Position numbers and translations under genes: made by a program. Shown piece after piece: positions 51,731-60,303 of a stretch of 64,000 nucleotides of DNA. The notes under the pieces were generated by a model. That model was given only the letters and a program-made list of their open reading frames with translations, did no database searches and was not told the DNA's origin. Position 1 is the first letter of the stretch; each line of letters opens with the position of its first letter. This DNA is from Pontivivens sp032464575 (GTDB taxonomy: Bacteria; Pseudomonadota; Alphaproteobacteria; Rhodobacterales; Rhodobacteraceae), in NCBI GenBank assembly GCA_032464575.1, contig JAWDKM010000003.1:186001-250000 (forward strand). The letters run 5' to 3'.

Positions 51731-52209
51731 GCGCTCTTGCGGCTCAGCAGCACCTGATCGAACTGGCCGTCGGACCGTTCGCGCTGGCCGCGCAGGCGAC
51801 CGTCTTCCCAGAAGTAGACGACGCGGCGGCCATTGGCGAAGACGACGAGGTTGCCCGCCTCGTTGATGAAGCCCGGACGGCGGTGGCTCTCGGCCCTCAA
51901 CGCGCCGAAGGGGGCGGTCGTGTCGATCACCACGGCGGAGCCGTCCTGAAAGACCTCCGTGACGTAGATCTCGTGGCATTGCTGGCCGTTCCAGGCGCTG
52001 TTGCCCCAGACGCCGAGATATCGGTTCCAGGTTTGCGGGAGACCTTCCTTGGCCGGCTGGACCTCGTTGCGGCCGTAGGGGTCGTCGTAGAGATCGACGG
52101 TGTAACAGGTCGGCTTCACGAGCACGGCGTCGGCCAGCGGCTCCGGCCCCTGCGGCTCACAGGCGGCGAGTGCGAGAAGGACGGACGCGAAAACGGCGGT
52201 ACGGATCAT
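51727..52209 (-). CDS. Putative lipoprotein, 160 residues
   Basis: Signal with lipobox LALAAC, Cys17. The mature part has CYTVDLYDDPYGRNEVQPAK, WNRYLGVWGNSAWNGQQCHE and EDGRLRGQRERSDGQFDQVL, with two more cysteines that could form a disulphide. No family recognised. It is transcribed with the DNA alkylation repair gene. Confidence 0.72.
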   Translation of the reverse strand: MIRTAVFASVLLALAACEPQGPEPLADAVLVKPTCYTVDLYDDPYGRNEVQPAKEGLPQTWNRYLGVWGNSAWNGQQCHEIYVTEVFQDGSAVVIDTTAPFGALRAESHRRPGFINEAGNLVVFANGRRVVYFWEDGRLRGQRERSDGQFDQVLLSRKSA

Positions 52210-52275
52210 GGCTGTGTCCCCAGATGGCTTTGCTTTTCTACCGGTCGTGGCGGACCGGGCTGCCCGACCCGAATC

Positions 52276-54099
52276 CTACTCGACCGTGACCGACTTTGCG
52301 AGATTGCGGGGCTGATCGACATCCGTGCCCTTCATGACGGCCGTATGATATGCGATCAGTTGCGCCGGTGCCGCATAGACGATGGGTGCGATGACCGGGT
52401 CGAGGGTCGGCATGACGAGCACCTCCGCCGTGCCCTCCTGCGCGATGGCCGCACCTTCCGCATCGGTCACGAGGAGCACGCGGCCGCCGCGGGCCATGAC
52501 CTCCTGCATGTTGCTCACCAGCTTTTCGAAGAGCGCGTCGCGGGGGGCGAAGACGATGACGGGCACCGTCTCGTCGATCAGGGCGATAGGGCCGTGCTTG
52601 AGCTCGCCGCTCGCGTAGCCTTCGGCGTGGATATAGCTGATTTCCTTGAGCTTGAGCGCTCCTTCGAGCGCCAGCGGATACATCAGCCCGCGGCCGAGGA
52701 AGAGGATGTCACGTGCATTCGCCAGCCACTTCGCGGTCTCTGCGATCTGATTCTCGGTGGCGATCGCCTCCGCCATCAGGCGCGGCAGTTCGTAGAGGGC
52801 GCTGACGAGCCGCGCCTCCCGCTCCGGCATCAGGGCGCCGCGGGCGCGGCCGGCGCGGATGGCGAGCGCCAGCAGCACCAGGAGCTGGCAGGTGAACGCC
52901 TTGGTCGAGGCGACACCGATCTCCAACCCCGCCCGGATCGGCAGGACGATGTCCGACGCGCGGGCGATGGAGCTTTCGGTGGCGTTGACCACCGCCACGA
53001 TCTTGCCCGCCCGGCCCTTGCAGTATTCGAGGGCGGCGAAGGTGTCCGCCGTCTCGCCCGACTGGCTGACGAAGATCGCCATGTCGCCGCCGTCGATGGG
53101 CGGCTCGCGATAGCGGAACTCGGAGGCGACGTCGATCTCCACCGGGATGCGGGCCATTTGCTCGAACCAGTAGCGCGCGACGTGGCAGGCGTAGAAGGCG
53201 GTGCCGCAGGCGACGAGGATGATCCGGTCGACGCCCTCGAAATCCAGATCCTCGACGAAGCCGCCGATGCGATCGCGCTCCGCCGTGGTGTAGGATTGCA
53301 GGGCGTAGGTGAGAACCTCGGGCTGGTCGTGAATCTCCTTCGCCATGAAGTGGCGGTGCTCGCCCTTCTCCGCGATCGCGTTGTCGAGGGAGACGGTGCG
53401 GATCTCGCGCTCCACCCGCTTGCCGGCGGCGTCGAAGATGCGGGCCTCGGCACGGGTGACAATGGCATGATCGCCGCTTTCCAGATAGGCGATGCGGCGG
53501 GTCAGTGGGCCGAGGGCGACGGCGTCGGAGCCCACGAACATCTCGCCGTCCCCATAGCCGATGGCGAGCGGTGGACCCTGGCGGGCGGCGATCAGCAGAT
53601 CCTCCTCACCGTCGAACAGGAAGCAGAGGGCGAAGGCGCCGGTGAGCTTCTTCAGCGTCGCCGCCGCGGCCTCCTCCGGCCCCATCCCGTCAGCCATGTA
53701 GAGGGCGCAGAGCTGGGCGACCGTCTCCGTATCGGTTTCGGTCTGGAGCTCGACGCCACGGTCGTTGATCTCCTTCCGCAGCTCCTGGAAGTTCTCGATG
53801 ATGCCGTTGTGCACGACCGCGACCGGGCCCGCGACGTGCGGGTGGGCATTCGGCGTGGTCACGGCACCATGGGTGGCCCAGCGGGTGTGGCCGATCCCGG
53901 CCTTCCCCTTGATCGGGTCGTCCACCAGCAGATCGGCGAGCGCGCCGAGCTTGCCGACGGCGCGGCGGCGGTCGAGCACGCCGTCATGGACTGTGGCGAT
54001 CCCTGCGCTGTCATAGCCGCGATATTCCAGCCGCCGCAGCGCCTCCACCAGCAGGGGGGCGGCGGAGTGGTCGGACAGAACCCCGATGATGCCGCACAT
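52276..54099 (-). CDS. glmS: Glutamine-fructose-6-phosphate aminotransferase (isomerizing)
   Basis: 607 residues, normal length. The N-terminal glutaminase starts MCGIIGVLSDHSAAPLLVEA with nucleophile Cys2; GKAGIGHTRWATHGAVTTPN is conserved. Two SIS sugar-isomerase domains follow (FVSQSGETADTFAALEYCKG; EISYIHAEGYASGELKHGPI) and the end is DQPRNLAKSVTVE. First step of UDP-GlcNAc synthesis. No glmS ribozyme is expected in this group. It overlaps glmU by one base. Confidence 0.97.
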   Translation of the reverse strand: MCGIIGVLSDHSAAPLLVEALRRLEYRGYDSAGIATVHDGVLDRRRAVGKLGALADLLVDDPIKGKAGIGHTRWATHGAVTTPNAHPHVAGPVAVVHNGIIENFQELRKEINDRGVELQTETDTETVAQLCALYMADGMGPEEAAAATLKKLTGAFALCFLFDGEEDLLIAARQGPPLAIGYGDGEMFVGSDAVALGPLTRRIAYLESGDHAIVTRAEARIFDAAGKRVEREIRTVSLDNAIAEKGEHRHFMAKEIHDQPEVLTYALQSYTTAERDRIGGFVEDLDFEGVDRIILVACGTAFYACHVARYWFEQMARIPVEIDVASEFRYREPPIDGGDMAIFVSQSGETADTFAALEYCKGRAGKIVAVVNATESSIARASDIVLPIRAGLEIGVASTKAFTCQLLVLLALAIRAGRARGALMPEREARLVSALYELPRLMAEAIATENQIAETAKWLANARDILFLGRGLMYPLALEGALKLKEISYIHAEGYASGELKHGPIALIDETVPVIVFAPRDALFEKLVSNMQEVMARGGRVLLVTDAEGAAIAQEGTAEVLVMPTLDPVIAPIVYAAPAQLIAYHTAVMKGTDVDQPRNLAKSVTVE

Positions 54100-55442
54100 C
54101 AGCGTTTCTCCTTCAGCGATTTGAGGCGGGCGATCAGGCGGGCGCCGAGGCCGGGCTTGTTGACCTGACGCGCGCGCCCGATGGCGAGGTCGCCGGGGCC
54201 GACATCGGTCGTCACGACCGAACCCGAAGCGACGTAGCCGCCATCGGCGATGGTGACGGGGGCAACGAGTGCGGAGTTGGAGCCGATGAACGCCTCAGCC
54301 CCGATGGTCGTGCGGTGCTTGAAGACGCCGTCATAGTTGCAGGTGATTGTGCCCGCGCCGATATTGCTCCGCTCGCCGATATCGGCGTCGCCAATGTAGG
54401 TGAGGTGGTTGACCTTGGCGCCTTCGCCGAGCACGGCGTTCTTCACCTCGACGAAGTTGCCGACATGGGCGTTGCCGCCGACCTCCGCCCCCGGGCGCAG
54501 GCGGGCGAAGGGGCCGACCGTGGCACCTTCGGAGACGTGGCAGCCTTCGAGATGGCAGAAGGCGCGGATGGTGGCTCCGGTTTCGATCGTAACACCGGGG
54601 CCGAAGACGACGTTGGGGCCGATGCTCACGTCACGGCCGACCACCGTGTCGAAGGCGAAGAAGACGGTCTCGGGCGCGGTGAGCGTGGCACCGGTCGCCA
54701 GTGCCTCGTGCCGCATCCGGGCCTGGAAAGCCGCCTCTCCCGCGGCCAGGTCAGCGCGGGAGTTCACGCCCAGCGTCTCCTCTTCCGCGCAGGTGACCAC
54801 GGCGCATTTCAGGCCGCGCGACCGGGCGATGGCGACGATGTCGGTCAGGTAGTATTCCCCCTTCGCATTGTCGTTGCCGATGGCGGCGACAAGTTCGAAG
54901 AGCGTGGCGCGGTCCGCACAGACCACGCCGGAATTGCAGAGGGTTATGGCAAGTTCCTCAGGCGAGGCGTCCTTCGCCTCGACGATCGCCTCCAGTCCTT
55001 CGGGGCCGGTCTTAAGGCGGCCGTAGCCACCGGGATCGGCCGCCTCGAAGCCGAGGATCACGACGGCGGCGCCCTCGGCGCGTTCGGCCTGCATCGCCTC
55101 CAGCGTCTCGCCGCGCACGAAGGGGGTGTCGCCGTAGAGCACAAAGGCGTCGCCCTCGATTGCCGCCAGCGCGCTGCGCGCCTGGTCGACCGCGTGGGCG
55201 GTGCCGAGCTGCTCCGCCTGCTCGACGGTCTCGGCCTCGGGCGCGTAGTCCTCCAGCACCTTCGCCACCTCGTCGCCGCCGTGCCCGGTCACCACCACGG
55301 TGCGCGAGGGCGCGAGCGTGTCGGCGGAGCGCAATGCGTGGGCGATCAGCGGCGCGCCGCCGATCTCGTGCAGGACCTTCGGCAGGTCCGATTGCATCCG
55401 GGTGCCTTGTCCTGCGGCGAGCAGGATGATCGCGGTGTTCAT
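54099..55442 (-). CDS. glmU: Bifunctional UDP-N-acetylglucosamine pyrophosphorylase / glucosamine-1-phosphate N-acetyltransferase
   Basis: 447 residues. The N-terminal uridylyltransferase has ILLAAGQGTRMQSDLPKVLH; the C-terminal half is a left-handed beta helix with hexapeptide repeats (GATVGPFARLRPGAEVGGNA, then HVGNFVEVKNAVLGEGAKVN), including the acetyltransferase His region. It completes UDP-GlcNAc in the same operon as glmS. Confidence 0.97.
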   Translation of the reverse strand: MNTAIILLAAGQGTRMQSDLPKVLHEIGGAPLIAHALRSADTLAPSRTVVVTGHGGDEVAKVLEDYAPEAETVEQAEQLGTAHAVDQARSALAAIEGDAFVLYGDTPFVRGETLEAMQAERAEGAAVVILGFEAADPGGYGRLKTGPEGLEAIVEAKDASPEELAITLCNSGVVCADRATLFELVAAIGNDNAKGEYYLTDIVAIARSRGLKCAVVTCAEEETLGVNSRADLAAGEAAFQARMRHEALATGATLTAPETVFFAFDTVVGRDVSIGPNVVFGPGVTIETGATIRAFCHLEGCHVSEGATVGPFARLRPGAEVGGNAHVGNFVEVKNAVLGEGAKVNHLTYIGDADIGERSNIGAGTITCNYDGVFKHRTTIGAEAFIGSNSALVAPVTIADGGYVASGSVVTTDVGPGDLAIGRARQVNKPGLGARLIARLKSLKEKR

Positions 55443-55550
55443 TCTTGTGGTCCCTCGTTTGAGCGCGGCTTATAACGACGCTGGTACGGCTCGGAAAGCG
55501 GCCATCCATCAGCTTTCGTTTCACTCGGTTGCACGGGACGGGGAGGTCAC

Positions 55551-56210
55551 ATGCGCACGGCAGTCTTCGATTTGGACGGCACCCTCGCCGATACCAGCGC
55601 CGACCTGATCGCGGCGGCCAATGCCTGCTTCGTCGCGCGGGGCTTCGGCACGCCGCTCGATCCGGTGGCCGACGCGCTCACGGCCTTCCGCGGCGGGCGA
55701 GCGATGCTGCGGCTGGGGGTGGAGCGGACAGGCGCGCCCGACGTGCTGATCTACGAGGAGTACCAGCGCCTGCTCGACCACTACGCCGCCCATATCGACG
55801 TGCACACGGTGCTCTATCCCGGCGTGGAGGCGGCACTCGACCGGCTGGCGGGCGCGGGCTGGGTGCTCGCCGTCTGCACCAACAAGCCCGAGGGGCTGGC
55901 CGAGACGCTGCTGACGCGCCTCGGCATCCGCACCCGCTTCGCCGCGATGCTGGGCGCCGACACGCTGCCCGTGCGCAAGCCCGACCCCGAGCACCTGCGC
56001 GAGACGGTGCGCCGTGCGGGTGGTGCCGAGGCGCGCTCCGTGCTCGTTGGCGACACGGTGACGGACCGCGACACGGCGCGCAACGCAGGCGTTCCGATAG
56101 TGCTGGTGAACTTCGGTCCGCAGGCCGTGCGCACGCCGGACCTCGCACCCGATGCGCTCCTCGATCACTATGACGCGCTGCCCGGAATGCTCGATCGGCT
56201 GGTCGCCTGA
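55551..56210 (+). CDS. gph: Phosphoglycolate phosphatase-like HAD hydrolase
   Basis: A 219-residue HAD family protein: AVFDLDGTLADTSADLIAAA (nucleophile Asp), LYPGVEAALDRLAGAGWVLA, VCTNKPEGLAETLLTRLGI, KPDPEHL and VLVGDTVTDRDTARNAGVPI. The Gph name fits sequence and family, and it removes 2-phosphoglycolate. Substrate inferred. It is divergent from glmU and is followed by tRNA-Val. Confidence 0.9.
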   Translation: MRTAVFDLDGTLADTSADLIAAANACFVARGFGTPLDPVADALTAFRGGRAMLRLGVERTGAPDVLIYEEYQRLLDHYAAHIDVHTVLYPGVEAALDRLAGAGWVLAVCTNKPEGLAETLLTRLGIRTRFAAMLGADTLPVRKPDPEHLRETVRRAGGAEARSVLVGDTVTDRDTARNAGVPIVLVNFGPQAVRTPDLAPDALLDHYDALPGMLDRLVA

Positions 56211-56265
56211 GCGACGTTTTGCCCTTGACCCCCCGGCGCGGAGGTGCGACATGCTCCGCCGACCC

Positions 56266-56341
56266 GGGACGTTAGCTCAGTTGGTAGAGCACAGTGTTCA
56301 CATCGCTGGGGTCACTGGTTCGAATCCAGTACGTCCCACCA
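56266..56341 (+). tRNA. tRNA-Val (CAC), CCA encoded
   Basis: A full cloverleaf of 76 bases: acceptor GGGACGT/ACGTCCC, D-arm TAGCTCAGTTGGTAGAGC, anticodon stem CAGTG/CGCTG with loop TTCACAT (anticodon CAC), T-arm with GGTTCGAATCC, A73 and encoded CCA. No repeat of the tRNA 3' end was seen in the window. Confidence 0.95.
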
Positions 56342-56985
56342 TCACTCGCTTCCTGCTCCTCGATCACCCTTCACATTTTGATGGGACGTCGATGCCGTCG
56401 TGAAGCGGAGCCCAGATGCACGCTTTGGACGCCTGCCGACTTCGACCGCGCCTCGATAACCTCGGCATCCTCCTCCACACGGCCCTTAGCGAAGGCGCAA
56501 CGGCACCCAGGCCTGCGCCTAACTCCGCCAGTTCGTAGGTGATCGGGGGCGCATACGCCGGTTCTACCCAACGCGTCGAGCGCGCCACGCTCCAGGCCCC
56601 GCATGCACCGCCAGCACCCTGGACGATATGCCATTGATGGAGCGGCGCCACGTCCCGACACGGCAGGGCCGCTGCGTCGGGCGCCTAATGATCAGGATCG
56701 TCGACTTTGCGGCGATATCGGTAGGGCTGCGGCGGAGTGCATTCGCGGCCGCCGTCCTCGCCGTAAAGACTGCGAGGACGCTGGAGGGGACCAATGCCAT
56801 GACTTGGCGGGTGCTGACCTACGCGTGTTCGGTTGAGTGCACCTCGTGCCCGACGATCGCCGGCAGCTTGGCGAGGCTTTGGAACCGCCCATGCGGGCGC
56901 TGGTGCGGTAGGAGCGACGGGACGGCCCATGCCGGTGCATCCCGCCGAGCGTCGGCGCGCGGCATCGCTGGCGATCCGTACGCCC
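56342..56985. other. Region without intact gene, between tRNA-Val and the LacI-type gene
   Basis: No intact gene. The minus strand carries a decayed HxlR-type regulator (56469-56728). The rest is GC-rich but has no coding signature I can support. Confidence 0.7.
56469..56728 (-). pseudogene. Relic of an HxlR-family transcriptional regulator
   Basis: Three minus-strand frames each keep a piece of the HxlR winged helix: first (56728-56609) AAKSTILIIRRPTQRPC then RRSINGISSRVLA; second (56607-56572) MRGLERGALDA; third (56573-56469) RWVEPAYAPPITYELAELGA then GLGAVAPSLRAV. Joined, they follow the usual HxlR order (KWT.LIL, the R..I.GIS.R.L helix, L..LE..G, PP...Y.LT..G). Two frame changes and loss of the start region mean it is not functional. 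Inferred from my reading of the family pattern. Confidence 0.65.
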
Positions 56986-58011
56986 TCAGCGCCGTATTTC
57001 GGTGGAGCCGCGGGGGCAAAGTTCGAAGCCGATATCCTCGATCGTCGCACCCTCGGTCCGGCCGTCGATCCGGGACAGCAGCAGGTCCACCGCGCGCCGC
57101 CCCATGTCGTAGCGCGGGGTGAAGACCGAGGTGAGCTGCGGATTCACCGCCGACGAGATGTCCAGGTCGTTGAAGCCGCAGATACCCATCCGCTCCGGCA
57201 CGGCGATCCCGCGGCGCTGGCATTCGAAGAGCGCACCTGCCGCGAGGTCGTCGTTGATGCAGAAGATCGCATCGGTGTCCGGAGCCTGCGCCAGCAGCTC
57301 CGCCATCATGTGCCCGCCCAGCGTCGTCGTTGAGGCCTCGGGCGTGGTCACCTCCCGCTCGGGCCCGGTGGCGGAGCCCGCCGTATCGCGGAAACCCGCG
57401 GCGCGCTTTTGCGTGCGCGGATCCATGCGAGCAGCCAGCAGCCCTATCCGCCGGTAGCCCCGCTCGACCAGATGCCGTGCGGCTGCCGCTCCGGCATCGT
57501 AGTGCGAGAAGCCCACGATCATGTCTACGGGCTCCGGGTCGATGTCCATGATCTGCACAACGGGGCAGGCCATCTGCTCCAACAGTCGACGCGAGCCCCC
57601 GGTCTGGTCGGTGCCCGCCACGATCAGCCCCGCCGGGCGCTGGCTGCGGAAGGTGAGGAGCAGCTTCTCCTCCCCCAAGGGCGCATAGCGGAAGTTGCCA
57701 ATCTGCGCGGAATACGCCGTCTCCTCCAGCGCGTCGTAGACCCCGCGCAGCACTTCGGAGAACACGCTGTTGGTCAGCGACGGGATCACCAGCCCGATGG
57801 TGTTGGATCGTCCCGAGGCCAGTGCAGAGGCGGCCGGATCCGGCGCGTAGCCCAGCTTCTGCACCGCGTGGGCGATCTGCTCCTGAAGCTGGGGCGAGAC
57901 CTTGTGCGGATCGCGCAAGGCACGCGATACCGTGATTGCGCTGACACCGGCCAGGGCTGCCACATCCGCCAGGGTGGGCCGCTTTGCCGCTGTATTTCCG
58001 CTCTTTCGCAT
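56986..58011 (-). CDS. LacI family transcriptional regulator (GntR gluconate type)
   Basis: 341 residues from ATG 58011. Helix-turn-helix RPTLADVAALAGVSAITVSR and ALRDPHKVSPQLQEQIAHAV, then a periplasmic-binding-protein-like sugar domain (TIGLVIPSLTNSVFSEVLRG, AIFCINDDLAAGALFECQRR). The divergent gluconokinase and a 16-bp palindrome between them point to control of this locus. The exact inducer is unknown. Longer in-frame starts at 58032 and 58074 exist but add unlikely text. Confidence 0.9.
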   Translation of the reverse strand: MRKSGNTAAKRPTLADVAALAGVSAITVSRALRDPHKVSPQLQEQIAHAVQKLGYAPDPAASALASGRSNTIGLVIPSLTNSVFSEVLRGVYDALEETAYSAQIGNFRYAPLGEEKLLLTFRSQRPAGLIVAGTDQTGGSRRLLEQMACPVVQIMDIDPEPVDMIVGFSHYDAGAAAARHLVERGYRRIGLLAARMDPRTQKRAAGFRDTAGSATGPEREVTTPEASTTTLGGHMMAELLAQAPDTDAIFCINDDLAAGALFECQRRGIAVPERMGICGFNDLDISSAVNPQLTSVFTPRYDMGRRAVDLLLSRIDGRTEGATIEDIGFELCPRGSTEIRR

Positions 58012-58058
58012 GGGCGCATCGTAGCCGCGCATTCGCGAGACACAAGTCCGCTTGACAG

Positions 58059-58074
58059 ATGTTAGCGCTATCAT
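58059..58074. promoter_or_regulatory. LacI/GntR-type operator
   Basis: ATGTTAGCGCTATCAT, a 16-bp near-perfect palindrome with the central TAGCGCTA, lies just downstream of TTGACA at 58052-58057, which could be a -35 box for the gluconokinase direction. It resembles known GntR-type sites of the form ATGTTA-N4-TAACAT. Seen directly; role inferred. Confidence 0.7.
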
Positions 58075-58089
58075 CTAGCGTCCCCGCCA

Positions 58090-58653
58090 ATGAGAACAGA
58101 AATCGGGGAGGCGGCGCCGGTGGATGCGCGCGCAGCAAGTGGCCCTTACGGGGCCGTGCTCGTCATGGGCGTGTGCGGATCGGGGAAGACCTCGGTCGGC
58201 CGCGCGCTGGCCGAGCGGCTGTCGGCCCGCTACCTCGATGCCGACGACTTCCACCCGCTGCAGAATGTCGAGGCGATGCGCGCGGGCCAGCCGCTGACCG
58301 ACGCGATGCGCGCGCCCTGGCTGAGCGCGCTGGCCGATGCGGTGGAGGCGGCGCGGCACAGCGGCCCCGTGGTCTTCGCCTGCTCGGCGCTCAAACGCTC
58401 CTACCGAGACCTGCTGCGCACCCGGATCGGTCGCCTGCAGATCGTGCACCTGACCGGCACGCGTGACGTGATCGCCGAGCGGATGGCCGCCCGGCCCGAC
58501 CACTTCATGCCGGTCGCGCTCCTCGACAGCCAGCTCGCCGATCTGGAGGAGCCGGGCGCGGATGAGTGCCCGCTCCTCATCGACGTGCAGCAGCCTTTCA
58601 CCGCCGTGGTCAACGCCGCCGAAGCGCGGCTGCCGCGGCTCTCTACCCACTGA
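58090..58653 (+). CDS. gntK: Gluconokinase
   Basis: A 187-residue kinase that makes 6-phosphogluconate from gluconate. The P-loop is GVCGSGKT (residues 27-34), then YLDADDFHPLQNVEAMRAGQ, PLTDAMRAPWLSALADAV, FACSALKRSYRDLLR and FMPVALLDSQLADLEEPGAD, all family features. It is divergent from the LacI-type gene and 27 bases before the TRAP binding-protein gene. Confidence 0.93.
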   Translation: MRTEIGEAAPVDARAASGPYGAVLVMGVCGSGKTSVGRALAERLSARYLDADDFHPLQNVEAMRAGQPLTDAMRAPWLSALADAVEAARHSGPVVFACSALKRSYRDLLRTRIGRLQIVHLTGTRDVIAERMAARPDHFMPVALLDSQLADLEEPGADECPLLIDVQQPFTAVVNAAEARLPRLSTH

Positions 58654-58680
58654 CATCGTGATATCTGGGAGGACACAACG

Positions 58681-59694
58681 ATGAAAACGACCATCCTGAC
58701 ATTGGCTGCGGCCCTGACCCTCGGCTCGGCGGCCGCGGCGCAGGACTTCAACCTGCGCTTCCAGTCCTCGGACCCGGCGGGCAACCCCAACTTCGAGCTG
58801 AAGCAGGCTTGGGCCGCGCGTGTAGGCGAGATGTCCGGCGGCCGCATCGCGGTCGAGATGCTGCCCGTGGGCTCCATCGTCCAGCATACCGAGACGCAGG
58901 ACGCGGTTGCGGCCGGCATCATCGACGGGCACATCACCGACACGTCCTATTTCTCCGGCAAGGACCCGGCCTTCGGCCTGATCGCGAATCCGGTGGGCGC
59001 GTGGTCCTCGCCCGACCAGATGCTGCAGTTCATCGAGTACGGCGGCGGCAAGGAGCTGATGAACGAGCTCCTCAACCCTTATGGCCTGCAGTTCATCGGG
59101 GCGACGACGCCGGGGCTGGAGGCTTTCGTCTCCTCCGTGCCGCTGACGGGCGTCGATGATTTGGAGGGGCTCAAGATGCGCGCGCCGGAGGGGCTGGTGC
59201 AGCGGGTCTTCGCCGCGGCGGGTGCCGCACCGGTGAATCTGCCGGGCTCCGAGGTCTTCACCTCGCTCGACAAGGGCGTGATCGACGCGGCGGACTACAC
59301 CGTCTTCTCCACCAACCACCAGCAGGGCATGCATGATGTGGCGGGCCACCCGGTCTATCCCGGCTTCCACTCCATGCCGCTGGTCGAGGTCTCGATGAAC
59401 CTCAATACGTGGGAGTCCATGCCCGCCGACCTGCAGGCGATCATGGAGGTCTCGGTCCGCGACTTCGCCCGCGACATGACCAGCCAGCTCGCCATGCGCG
59501 ATCAGGTCGCCGTTGCCGAGGCGAATGCGAACCCGGAGATCACGGTCCACAACTGGTCCGATGCCGAGCGTGCCCGCTTCCGCGAGATCGCCGTCGGCCA
59601 GTGGGAGGAGGTCGCCGGCCAGTCCGACAACGCCCAGCGGGTCTATGACACGCTGACGACCTACCTGCGCGAGCAGGGCCTGGTGGCCGAGTAA
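58681..59694 (+). CDS. TRAP transporter substrate-binding protein (DctP family)
   Basis: 337 residues with a signal peptide (MKTTILTLAAALTLGSAAAA). FQSSDPAGNPNFELKQAWAA, EMLPVGSIVQHTETQDAV, LKMRAPEGLVQRVFAAAGAA and DKGVIDAADYTVFSTNHQQG are typical of the DctP/TakP-like group, which often bind keto acids or sugar acids. Arg in KMRAPEG is likely the carboxylate-binding residue of the family. A strong hairpin follows. Confidence 0.9.
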   Translation: MKTTILTLAAALTLGSAAAAQDFNLRFQSSDPAGNPNFELKQAWAARVGEMSGGRIAVEMLPVGSIVQHTETQDAVAAGIIDGHITDTSYFSGKDPAFGLIANPVGAWSSPDQMLQFIEYGGGKELMNELLNPYGLQFIGATTPGLEAFVSSVPLTGVDDLEGLKMRAPEGLVQRVFAAAGAAPVNLPGSEVFTSLDKGVIDAADYTVFSTNHQQGMHDVAGHPVYPGFHSMPLVEVSMNLNTWESMPADLQAIMEVSVRDFARDMTSQLAMRDQVAVAEANANPEITVHNWSDAERARFREIAVGQWEEVAGQSDNAQRVYDTLTTYLREQGLVAE

Positions 59695-59704
59695 GGCCAT
59701 CGTC

Positions 59705-59738
59705 GGGGCGGACCGGGCCAGGGTCCGCCCCTCCTTTT
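59705..59738 (+). terminator. Terminator/attenuator between TRAP binding protein and membrane genes
   Basis: A perfect 10-bp stem (59705-59714 with 59722-59731), 7-base loop, then TCCTTTTCT. The ribosome site of the next gene (GGAGG) lies just after. Confidence 0.8.
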
Positions 59739-59754
59739 CTTCGGAGGCTTCCCG

Positions 59755-60300
59755 ATGAGCGACGAGCCAGACCTGACCCACCGCACCGATCCCGGCGCAG
59801 CCCCCGAGGCCGGGCTGCTCGGCCGTGCGATCAACGCGCTGGGCGGGCTCTTCGCCATCGCCATCGTCGCCTCCGCCGCGATCCTGGTGTTGGAGGTCGT
59901 GCTGCGCTACGGGCTCAACGCGCCCACGATCTGGGCGCATGAGACGGTGATCTTCCTCACCGCGATTACCTTCACCTTCGGCGGGCTCTACGTCGCCGCG
60001 CGCGACCGGCATATCCGCGTGGTCCTGATCTACGACGCGCTGTCGCCGGGGCTGCGCCGGATCTTCAACGTGGTCATCAGCCTCGCCAACGCCGCGGCCT
60101 CGGCCATGTTCGCCTGGGCCGCCTGGCTAGTAGTGGAGCGCGCGATCTGGACGCCCGCGGGCGATTTCCGGTTGGAGACGTCGGGCTCCGCCTGGAACCC
60201 GCCGACCCCGGGGCTCCTCAAACTCTTCCTCTTCTTCATCCTGTGCGTGATGGCGGTGCAGTTCCTCGTGCTCGCGATCAACTACGCGCGGAAGCGGTAA
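59755..60300 (+). CDS. TRAP transporter small permease (DctQ)
   Basis: A 181-residue membrane protein with four hydrophobic segments. ILVLEVVLRYGLNAPTIWAH, AITFTFGGLYVAARDRHIRV and VERAIWTPAGDFRLET are DctQ features. It pairs with the large permease 3 bases downstream. CGGAGG precedes ATG 59755. Confidence 0.9.
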   Translation: MSDEPDLTHRTDPGAAPEAGLLGRAINALGGLFAIAIVASAAILVLEVVLRYGLNAPTIWAHETVIFLTAITFTFGGLYVAARDRHIRVVLIYDALSPGLRRIFNVVISLANAAASAMFAWAAWLVVERAIWTPAGDFRLETSGSAWNPPTPGLLKLFLFFILCVMAVQFLVLAINYARKR

Positions 60301-60303
60301 GCC

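Noticed and set aside
52210..52275. glmS regulatory RNA near glmS
   Set aside because: glmS is transcribed from the glmU side with a one-base overlap, leaving no leader; no ribozyme core is present.
56266..56341. tRNA-Val as an integration site for a genomic island
   Set aside because: No integrase gene and no repeat of the tRNA 3' end are visible in the window.
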